From NCBI GenBank assembly GCA_003164295.1, contig PLTA01000027.1, positions 1 to 61,086 of the forward strand: DNA of 61,086 nucleotides, read 5' to 3'. Origin of the DNA: Candidatus Bathyarchaeota archaeon. Its GTDB lineage: Archaea > Thermoproteota > Bathyarchaeia > Bathyarchaeales > Bathycorpusculaceae. Positions 43,388 to 50,427 of this stretch are shown here, in pieces. A program made the translations under genes and the position numbers. The notes beneath the pieces were generated by a model. That model had not been told where the DNA came from, ran no database searches, and worked only from the letters and a program-made list of their open reading frames with translations. Position 1 is the first letter of the stretch. Every line of letters begins with the position of its first letter.

Positions 43388-43559
43388 CCTAAAATTTCTT
43401 ATTTTTCTTTTTTAATACAATTCATAGAATTCTGAAAAATCAAAACAAAATAAAATTAATTGGCCGCCACTTAATTTTTTCCCAAAATTAATCATTTTAA
43501 TTTGGGCGCTAATTTAATAGGAAGAATCTTCATTTTTCGGTATTTAAGAGGTCTTTTTA

Positions 43560-44237
43560 ACGTTTGCTATTGGCCACTTTGCACTTGGATACCTAACGGG
43601 AAAGGGCTCAGCGAAGCTTGCTAAAGTCAAAGCAAACTTGCCGCTTCTGTTTGCAGCTTCGGTGCTTCCAGATGTTGACCTTTTACTGCGTTTCCTTATG
43701 CATCGGGGACCGACACACTCCATCATCACCATTTCGGTATTGATGATTCCCTTTTTTGTTGTTTACCGCAAAAAAGCTATTCCGTACTATGCTGCTTTGC
43801 TTTCACACATTTTAATAGGTGATTTTTTCACTGGAGGAGTCCAATTGTTCTGGCCTCTTTCAAAGGGTTGGTTCGGAGCTACCAACTTTACTGTGCAAAG
43901 TCTGCCCATAGTTATTACTGAGTTTGCTCTTTTCGCAATAACATTGCCTATCATGTATAAACTAGGTGATTTGCAGACTCTTTTTAAACCACATAATTAT
44001 AATTGGGCTCTAATAATCCCGTTAGGCGCCATTCTAGGACCTCTTCTCTCGCTAGGTCGAGGACAAGAGAACGCTCTCCCGATCCTGCTTGTAATTCCAA
44101 GTCTGTTCTATATTGGCATATTTTCTTATTCGATGTGGGTTGAATTGAGAGCTTGGCTTAAAAAAGAAAAAGGCAAGCCTTTTGCTAAAAGTTACTCTCA
44201 GAGTGATATTCTCAGTTTTTCAACCTCAGACGGTTAA
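43560..44237 (+). CDS. YdjM/DUF457-type membrane-bound metal-dependent hydrolase, apparent ACG start
   Basis: The 225-residue multi-helix protein has the metal motif region IGHFALGY, LPDVDLLLRF and HRGPTHSIITI (His and Asp ligands), typical of the YdjM/DUF457 family. The conserved N-terminus (FAIGHFALGYLTG) is encoded right after ACG at 43560, at the place of the expected Met; AGAGGT lies 7 bases upstream. The only standard start is an internal TTG at 43638, which would remove the first metal-ligand region. Either an ACG start is used or the ATG has been lost. The rest is intact. Confidence 0.7.
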   Translation, partial: TFAIGHFALGYLTGKGSAKLAKVKANLPLLFAASVLPDVDLLLRFLMHRGPTHSIITISVLMIPFFVVYRKKAIPYYAALLSHILIGDFFTGGVQLFWPLSKGWFGATNFTVQSLPIVITEFALFAITLPIMYKLGDLQTLFKPHNYNWALIIPLGAILGPLLSLGRGQENALPILLVIPSLFYIGIFSYSMWVELRAWLKKEKGKPFAKSYSQSDILSFSTSDG

Positions 44238-44516
44238 CTTTAAAATCTTTTCAATTTATTTTAAAAAAATTAATCTCACCTCAAAACGAACAACTTAAAC
44301 AATCCTCATCTCATTCAAATTCAAGAAAGTCGGCATCACTATGGTCAACGGTTTTATCCTCTCTGTACTCAATTTTTATGTGGTCTCAAAAAGGTTGGAT
44401 CGTTATTGCTGTTGGATGTTTGGTGTTTTTGAAATAAAATTATTGTATATGTTTTGTTTTTTGGTGAGTGCTGACTCAAAATGTTTTTAAGGCAAATAGT
44501 ATGACTTACGATTTAA

Positions 44517-44989
44517 GTGACGTGTAAGTTGACCGTAAAAACAAAAATAAACGTTAAATCAATAGCAACCATCGCATTAGTAATCGTTGCAATAAGCAGT
44601 GTCGCTACATCATACGGAGCGGTAAGTGCAAATCAAAACGTAACACCTAAGGGTTCAGTAACGGGTTCAGCTGGCTTAGGGGTTTACTCAAATAGCGCGT
44701 GTACAATTCCTCTAAGCTCTATAAGCTGGGGCAACATCACAGCCGGAACAAACGTCCAACGCACCATATTTCTTAAAAACACAAGCAAGGCTCCACATTA
44801 GCACTAAGCATTACGACTAACAACTGGAGCTTTACAAACAACGGAAACATGACACTTACCTGGAATCAAGATAACGATAGAATCACCCTAGGTCAATCAG
44901 TAGCAGCAATTCTAACTTTGCAAGTCTCATCAAACATCGTTGACATAACGAATTTTGACCTGCAAATCTCCATATCCGGAACAAATTAA
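44517..44989 (+). pseudogene. Secreted beta-sandwich protein, frameshifted
   Basis: The GTG-started frame gives a signal/anchor helix (IATIALVIVAISSVATSYGA) and a beta region ending at TAG 44799-44801 after NTSKAPH. In the -1 frame the protein goes on from about 44792 as STLALSITTNNWSFTNNGN to TAA 44987-44989, continuing the same beta-sandwich pattern. The intact protein would have about 157 residues. A single indel near 44790 explains it. Confidence 0.7.
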
Positions 44990-45261
44990 ACATTGTTTCA
45001 TTTTGAAATTTTTTTAATTCCTCACTTTAAACAAAAGCAAATGTTTTACCAAAAAAACGTATTCATTTCACCTAACCAAGTGAGCCTCATTATCTAATTT
45101 TAAACAGCTAAAAATCATGATAACTTAAAGTTATGAAGTCAAGAGAAAAGCACTTGCTTCAAGATCGGTCACGTAGGGTGCATTTTAGATTTCTTCCCTA
45201 ATTTTTTTAAAACTAAACCCGAGCACAACTCGAAACAATTGTGGTTTAACAATATTTTTTT

Positions 45262-45639
45262 TTGGATAATAAAACGACTTGGCAAAATACTGAAATCTTG
45301 CAGTTCTTATTTGAAGGGCCGCTTAGAAATGAAATTTTGAAAATACGACATCTGCAGACGACAGATGCTTATTTTGAATCCAATGCATTTCTTGAAGATT
45401 TAAGAATCAATGAGAGCTTTTTATCGATAGCAGGGTTGCATATCTGGTTAGATGGTGTTATATTTTTAAGAGAGCTCCTTGTTGTTTGGCTTGGAGAGGT
45501 TAAGTTGAAGGCAAAAGAGCAAGAATGCTTTAAGTTAGCACAACTAGCATACTCGGTATTGGAAGACAAGGCTTCAGCGATAGAATTTTTGTCCAGCAAA
45601 AAATATCTTGAGAGCAACCTGAATAATATTCCTGATTAA
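45262..45639 (+). CDS. Uncharacterised 125-residue protein
   Basis: TTG start. Mostly helical and soluble, with a Trp/Leu-rich middle (HIWLDGVIFLRELLVVWLGEVKL) and a helical C-terminus (KLAQLAYSVLEDKASAIEFL). No family is recognised. The upstream 272 bp are AT-rich and contain TTTTTTTTGG just before the start. Confidence 0.5.
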   Translation: MDNKTTWQNTEILQFLFEGPLRNEILKIRHLQTTDAYFESNAFLEDLRINESFLSIAGLHIWLDGVIFLRELLVVWLGEVKLKAKEQECFKLAQLAYSVLEDKASAIEFLSSKKYLESNLNNIPD

Positions 45640-46012
45640 AAGCGCTTGGTTTTTGGTAGTTGTTCTTTGCGTTGTTTTTTATAAGGTTATTAATATTGGG
45701 TTAGAGGGAAATATTTTTTTGAATGTTTGGGAGGGGGGAAAGTTGTTTCATCTTTCCAATAAGAATCCTTCTCCTTTGCTCCTCAAAATAATTAAGGGGT
45801 TGTTAGGCTGATAAAGGATATTTCTATTATTGTATTATGTTATAAAATAGGTGTTGTGACAAATATTTGTTGAATGGATATGTCTTTTTTGGATATATCA
45901 GGTTTTGTAATATGTCTTAATTTGAAGTAATTTATATATTAAGTCTTAATGCATTGCTGTTAATTGTAGCTGAGTTAAACAAAACAACAGCAACAAAAAA
46001 AGGGGCGATAAA
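45640..46012. other. Intergenic with probable promoter
   Basis: No gene. TTATATATTAAG at 45932-45943 is the likely TATA region of the next gene and is identical to that before 43160. T-rich and G-rich stretches (GGGAGGGGGGAAAG, about 45731-45744) are unexplained. Confidence 0.4.
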
Positions 46013-46381
46013 ATGAATCAAATTCAACCTGAAAACATGCCAAAAATAGAAATAGATTTAAAATCTTCAGATTTTGATAAACTTTTTCTTGAATCATTAG
46101 ATCACACTTTCTTTATGCTACTTGGCGAAAGCGCAAAAGAGGCCTTCTTTTCATTCTTGTATAAAAAATACGCTTTAAACAAACAAGACATACCTGGTAA
46201 GATGGAGGATTTTGTCAAAGGGCTTGAGCAAATTTTTGGATCAAGTTCGGCGCTACTTGAACTTGCGCTCATGAAAGAATTGAGACGGGGAATTCCTTCG
46301 TTTAATTGTGTCCTGGAGGATTCAGATTTGAGCTTTGAGAGCTATGTAGCATCAATTAAGTATTACGTTGAAAACTTTTAG
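46013..46381 (+). CDS. Small protein with NitrOD5-like domain
   Basis: A 122-residue helical protein. DKLFLESLDHTFFMLLGESAKEAFFSFLYKKYALNKQDIPGKMEDFVKGLEQIFG matches the layout of the NitrOD5 output domain known from Thaumarchaeota-related sensor proteins (helix, Leu-Gly-Glu-Ser, aromatic helix, IP-x-x-ED-F, then a second helix). It appears as a stand-alone domain here, possibly a receiver of signals from kinases elsewhere. Identification is by pattern. Confidence 0.6.
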   Translation: MNQIQPENMPKIEIDLKSSDFDKLFLESLDHTFFMLLGESAKEAFFSFLYKKYALNKQDIPGKMEDFVKGLEQIFGSSSALLELALMKELRRGIPSFNCVLEDSDLSFESYVASIKYYVENF

Positions 46382-46641
46382 TTTCTCTTTTTATTTTTGT
46401 TTATGTGTTGTACAGTTCTTTTTATGCGTTTGGAGCGCGCTTTTCAGTAGATTTTTGATGATTGTTTGCTTGTTTTTTTAGCGTTTCTCGGTTTTACATG
46501 GCTTTTTTATGTTTTTGGTATGCTTAGGGTATGTCGTAGGTTTTATAAGGTGCTTTATGATATAATGAGATTCATGTGCAAAATAGGTCTGATAACGGAC
46601 ATATTGTACACTTGCACAACAAAAATACAGGAAGAAAAAAA

Positions 46642-47052
46642 ATGAGCGCATTACACAAAAATGTTCAAACAAAACTTACCAAAGGCCTACTAGACTTGAT
46701 TATTCTTCAGTTATTAGATACTCATCCAATGCATGGCTATGAGTTAATAATCACAATTCGTAAAACCTATGGCGTAAGTTTTGGTGCGAGCACAATTTAC
46801 CCAATGCTGAGCGCCATGGAAAAAAAGAGTTACGTAAAATGCCAATGGAACACGAATGGCGACCGCCCCAAAAAAGTTTACGCATTAACCGGAAATGGAA
46901 AGTCTCTTCTTGATTACACTGCCGAATCGTTAAAATCAATTTGCAGAGTCATAGGAACAGTTAACAATCACTCATCTGATGAATATTTGCAAATCAAGGT
47001 TGATCACAGTTCAAAGAACAAAGGACCTTATGCCTTTAAAATCGGAAGTTAG
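46642..47052 (+). CDS. PadR-family transcriptional regulator
   Basis: From MSALHKNV (ATG 46642) 136 residues: KLTKGLLDLIILQLLDTHPMHGYELIITIRKTYGVSFGASTIYPMLSAMEKKSYV is the PadR winged helix with the HGYE motif and the STIYP recognition helix, and the wing ends KVYALTGNGKSLL. The C-terminal part is short. Autoregulation is usual in this family. It is monocistronic, preceded by 260 bp of T-rich DNA with no gene. Confidence 0.9.
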   Translation: MSALHKNVQTKLTKGLLDLIILQLLDTHPMHGYELIITIRKTYGVSFGASTIYPMLSAMEKKSYVKCQWNTNGDRPKKVYALTGNGKSLLDYTAESLKSICRVIGTVNNHSSDEYLQIKVDHSSKNKGPYAFKIGS

Positions 47053-47148
47053 CTGTAAAATAGGCTCTGAAGAGTTAAGTTCTTTCCCGCATAATTGACA
47101 TATAGCTTATGATATTCAAAAAAACAAAACTTTGGCAAGTTTTGGATA

Positions 47149-47466
47149 TTATAAATAAAAAAATAGAGTGTTTAATAAAGAAACGGTGCTTTGCTTAGCA
47201 TTGTCTTCTTCGATTGGGCATATTTGCTTTATCTGAATGAATGCCTTCAAGGTTGACATGCCCTTTGGTGTAATGGTGAAGAATACTTTTTCTTTTTTCA
47301 GAATTCTTTCTTCTACTAACCCGTTTTTTATTAAGAATTCCAATTGAGATTTTAAGACTTTGCAGTTAACATTAGACTTGTACATTATATGCGTTAATTT
47401 TAATGGTCCTTTAAGGGTCAATACCTCAAGCAGGTCTATGTACATTTCAAGCTTTGATCTGCGCAT
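47149..47466 (-). CDS. Archaeal winged-helix protein
   Basis: A 105-residue winged helix of the archaeal HTH_45-like type: MYIDLLEVLTLKGPLKLTHIMYKSNVNCKVLKSQLEFLIKNGLVE followed by a wing and FTITPKGMSTLKAF. It starts inside the end of the upstream gene (20-bp overlap), so the two form a coupled pair. It is probably a local transcription regulator. Confidence 0.78.
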   Translation of the reverse strand: MRRSKLEMYIDLLEVLTLKGPLKLTHIMYKSNVNCKVLKSQLEFLIKNGLVEERILKKEKVFFTITPKGMSTLKAFIQIKQICPIEEDNAKQSTVSLLNTLFFYL

Positions 47467-47671
47467 TTGAAACTTTTTCTCCTATATTTGCACAGCAATA
47501 AAGATTTAGTTGTGCATCGTTTAATACTTCAAATCTGCTTTCAAAAGCAGTAACGAGATCATCCAGTAAAATATCTTGCATTCCAGTTGATAGCGAATTG
47601 ATGTTTTCGCTTAAAACCTCGGCCATTTTATTTTTTAGTTGTTCCCTGTTTTTATTTGTTTTTTGTTTCAT
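47447..47671 (-). CDS. Small helical protein paired with the winged-helix gene
   Basis: From MKQKTNKNREQLKNKMAEVL (ATG 47671) 74 residues, helical and hydrophilic, with NINSLSTGMQDILLDDLVTAF and a Cys pair (CC) near the end. The frame is open upstream to 47749, but AAGGGAACAAAATG fits the 47671 start. No family is recognised. It overlaps the winged-helix gene and may be its partner. Confidence 0.55.
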   Translation of the reverse strand: MKQKTNKNREQLKNKMAEVLSENINSLSTGMQDILLDDLVTAFESRFEVLNDAQLNLYCCANIGEKVSNAQIKA

Positions 47672-47853
47672 TTTGTTCCCTTCCAGATGCTCAACGTCAA
47701 ATACGATTATGAGTATATAATAACTTATGAATTCAAAATCCGTATTCAAAATTCTTGACGATTAGAATTAGGTCGTTTCTTAAAATTTTCCCCTTTGGTT
47801 TTTCAAAAATGCTATTTTCGATTTTCTTAACAAAACCTGAGCGGAAATTGTGA

Positions 47854-48064
47854 CTAGGGTCTATCAAGATCTTTTGAGTTCGGTTTAAATTCTCCCCAAT
47901 ATAGATCTTGTAAGACAATAGCCTCGAGTTTTTCATCTTTAGTCACTTCTAGTTTTGTTCCACAATCAGGGGCACTGAATTATTTCTCCAAAGTCGTTAA
48001 ACTTTAAGAAATCTTCTTTATTAGAAAAATTGTACCCACACTCAGGGCATTCTTAATTCGACAT
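47854..48064 (-). pseudogene. LysW-like zinc-ribbon remnant
   Basis: From ATG 48064 the codons read M-S-N, TAA, then ECPECGYNFSNKEDF and GEIIQCP, after which a frame change gives DCGTKLEVTKDEKLEAIVLQDLYWGEF and a stop at 47854-47856. Two CxxC pairs and the acidic tail correspond to LysW-type amino-group carrier proteins (CPECG, CPDCG, then EDWGE-like). A stop at codon 4 and a frameshift between the second Cys pair make it a pseudogene. An alternative frame (47936-47733) is a shadow of this one. Confidence 0.65.
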
Positions 48065-48436
48065 TATCACCCCCCACAGCTAAAAGAGCATGCCCTGGTT
48101 TTCAATAGAGTTCATCTCTCTCAATTATAATTTCAATAACTTGGCATTGGTTACTTTCTTTTTGTTGCTTCAGGTTTTTTAGATAGCTTTGAAGCGATTA
48201 GTAACTTCTTTCGTTTCTTCTGTACTAATTAGTCTTGATAACATTTTTTATTGTGGATACAAAAAACTTTCATATTTTTAATTTGTAACTGGAGAAACGA
48301 GATAGGCAGAGGAATTCAACAAAAACTGTAGTTTACGGTTTTAAAGTGTTCAGTATTCTGTGTTTGTAATATGTCGAAAATCGTAATATTATTTGTGCAG
48401 CATAAGCGTATTATATATGATTACATAAGAAGCAAT
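48065..48436. other. Intergenic, degenerate
   Basis: No supported gene. A 21-codon minus-strand frame (MLSRLISTEETKEV) near 48250 may be debris. The end contains TATTATATATG, the probable TATA box of the next small gene. Confidence 0.3.
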
Positions 48437-48589
48437 ATGTTGGAGCTGAAAAACATGGAAAAAACATATCAAACAGAAAATATTGTTATCGAACTTGACA
48501 AGTTGTGCGCAGAATGGAGCGTATATGCAAGACCCATTCAAAGATTACCGCCAAAATTGGTAATAAAAAAGGCAGCAAACAACCAATAA
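48437..48589 (+). CDS. Possible 50-residue small protein
   Basis: The ATG at 48437 lies about 25 bp after a TATA box (about 48410), so a leaderless transcript is likely; ATG 48455 is an alternative. Product: MLELKNMEKTYQTENIVIEL, then a Trp/Arg/Pro-rich end. No domain is recognised. Confidence 0.35.
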   Translation: MLELKNMEKTYQTENIVIELDKLCAEWSVYARPIQRLPPKLVIKKAANNQ

Positions 48590-49102
48590 TTAATCTTTAG
48601 ATTTTCTAAGAGCACCTGTATAAAAGTGTTTTTAAAATATTCAATGCCTTCTTAATTTTGAGCATACATTGAACTAAGGTAGATTTTCTTAAGAGAGGAT
48701 CTTTCAAATAATATTCGAGTAAGTAATAGATCAAGGCAGAAGGTGCTATTTATTCCACTTGATTCAACTTTTTCGAAGAAAAGATTCTTTTTTAGAAGCT
48801 AAAAGGAATTCAGTTAAAAAATTATAAATTGATATTAATTAGGTTTCAGAATAGAGGTTCTTAAAAAATTAAGTGCAAATTTTACTTAAACCCCATAAAT
48901 CCCTCTCTTTGAATCTGGTTTGTTATATTTGAAATATATTTCAGCTAATTTATTGTATTTTATTAAAATTAATTCCTTTTAACTTGCAAACTTGTGTATT
49001 CTCGATTCTGAAGTCTTATATGCATTTTATTGGAGATAGTGGTCAAAGCAATAGTATCCATATCGGAAATCTTGAACCTAAAGACTGGACGGATGGAAAA
49101 AT
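48590..49102. other. Intergenic, 513 bp, AT-rich
   Basis: No gene seen. Just before the TFB gene, GTCTTATATGCATTTT (about 49013-49028) is a TATA-like promoter. It resembles the GTTTATATGCAC promoter of the second pilin in its TTATATGCA core. Confidence 0.4.
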
Positions 49103-49885
49103 TTGAAATGTCATAATTGCGAAGGCTCAATCGTTTATCCTGAAGGCTTAAACGGCGAAAAAATCTGCAACAAATGCGGACTCGTTATAGATGAGACTCC
49201 AACAGTCAAAAGTTATACCCAATGGACACCCGAATGGTTTTCAAACTGGAACGAACAAGACTCCGAAACACTAAAAGAATGGTTAACCATTCTAAGAACA
49301 ATTTCTTGCCAACTTAATCTGCCAAATTATCCCTATAGAGAAGCGGCTGCACAAACTATCAGAAAACAAAATCATGCCCTTTTTAAATCACAAAAACTCT
49401 CAAAAAACAAAAGAGCAACAGTGGCAGCCCTAATGCACTTGATACTTAAAGAATACGATAAAATGCGTCCGATTAAAGAAATTAGCAAAGAACTTAGCCT
49501 TGACCCCAAGGCCGTAATGAAGCAGGCATGGATACTTAACAAAACTCTCCAAGCAAAAAAAGATCCTGAAAAAATCCCAAGAAATACAGCCATCGATTAT
49601 TTGCATCAATATGCTGGGAAAATAACTACAAATAAAGAACTAATTCTTAATGCAGAAAACATATTATTGAAAATAAAAAAGTCGGGCGGACACCCCTTAG
49701 GATTGGCAGCAGGCGCTTTTTATTATGTTTGTGAAAATCCCGCAAAAATTTCTAAAGAAACAATTGGCGCCACATTTGGCATCTCACCGAGAACAGTATA
49801 TTCTAACGAAGCAAAAATACGAAAATTGATTGTTTCTTTGCCTAAGTTAGAGTTACAGCCGTTAGCTCCGCTCATCTGTAGATAA
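49103..49885 (+). CDS. tfb: Divergent TFB-family transcription initiation factor
   Basis: A 260-residue TFIIB homologue (TTG start). The zinc ribbon uses C3, C6, C22 and C25 (KCHNCEG, ICNKCGLV). Two cyclin repeats follow (about 58-150 and 155-255): KRATVAALMHLILKEY and HPLGLAAGAFYYVCENPAKISKETIGATFGISPRTVYS. The B-reader/B-linker between ribbon and core is short and atypical (YTQWTPEWFSNWNEQDSETLKEW); the usual Arg-rich G-x-P and D-x-GL-x-T-I pattern is missing. It is therefore a specialised TFB, perhaps serving the adjacent surface genes. That link is inference. Confidence 0.85.
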   Translation: MKCHNCEGSIVYPEGLNGEKICNKCGLVIDETPTVKSYTQWTPEWFSNWNEQDSETLKEWLTILRTISCQLNLPNYPYREAAAQTIRKQNHALFKSQKLSKNKRATVAALMHLILKEYDKMRPIKEISKELSLDPKAVMKQAWILNKTLQAKKDPEKIPRNTAIDYLHQYAGKITTNKELILNAENILLKIKKSGGHPLGLAAGAFYYVCENPAKISKETIGATFGISPRTVYSNEAKIRKLIVSLPKLELQPLAPLICR

Positions 49886-49973
49886 GTGTTTGATCATCCA
49901 TTAGGCATTTAACATCACTTTATCTTAAGATTTTTTCAAAGATAGTTTCCACAAAAGTGGCGCTTATTTTTTT

Positions 49974-49991
49974 CGTAGTTTATAAGAGAAC
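49974..49991 (+). promoter_or_regulatory. Surface-locus promoter, copy 1
   Basis: CGTAGTTTATAAGAGAAC contains a TATA box (TTTATAAG) preceded by CGTAG. The same core precedes both pilin genes. It would give a start site around 50005, just upstream of the Cys-rich protein gene. Confidence 0.6.
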
Positions 49992-50024
49992 TTTTTCAAT
50001 TAACGCTTGGATGGCAGATTTCGC

Positions 50025-50417
50025 ATGGTTACGGAAATAGATGAATTGCGTAGACGCGTCGATAATATTGAAAAACAGAATTTCCAAGAAGTTTTAACAT
50101 TAGTTGAAATATTATCTAATGCTTCATTTTTTGGGGAAATTAAAAAATCAAATTGTGATTATGCAAAAGATGGGCAATGCAGTTTTTTCATTTTAAAAAG
50201 TGAAGAGAAAAACACAATTCCAATTGCTGCTGAGTGTCGAATCAAAGAATGTAGCGAACCGTCTCATCATTGCCACATAGAACTGTCAGATATTTCTTGC
50301 ACTCTTTGCTTGAGAGCAAGCGATAGGCAAGAATTGAACTTTTCCAAACGGTCCTTAAAAAAATCAAAAAAGATCATTCAAATTACCGGAGAACGTAATC
50401 CAAAAAAAATAAATTGA
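50025..50417 (+). CDS. Cys-rich protein of unknown function
   Basis: From ATG 50025 (a TTG at 50007 is alternative) 130 residues: an N-terminal coiled coil (TEIDELRRRVDNIEKQNFQEVLTLVEIL), then eight Cys and several His in NCDYAKDGQC, AECRIKECSEPSHHCH and CTLC, a likely iron-sulfur or zinc site. A basic tail follows. It sits 10 bp before the Ig-like surface protein and shares the surface-locus promoter, so it could be a redox or metal sensor for that operon. Confidence 0.6.
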   Translation: MVTEIDELRRRVDNIEKQNFQEVLTLVEILSNASFFGEIKKSNCDYAKDGQCSFFILKSEEKNTIPIAAECRIKECSEPSHHCHIELSDISCTLCLRASDRQELNFSKRSLKKSKKIIQITGERNPKKIN

Positions 50418-50427
50418 GGAAGCAAAA

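Noticed and set aside
43489..43507. Hairpin CCCAAAATTAA ... TTAATTTGGG as a riboswitch
   Set aside because: Imperfect A/T-rich inverted repeat only; no conserved RNA structure is recognisable.
47733..47936. 67-codon minus-strand frame
   Set aside because: Alternative frame over the LysW-like remnant, which explains the codon pattern better.
11461..48064. Reassigned UAA codon across the genome
   Set aside because: Many intact genes here end with TAA (cas2, cas4, csbD, TrpRS neighbours), so UAA clearly works as a stop.
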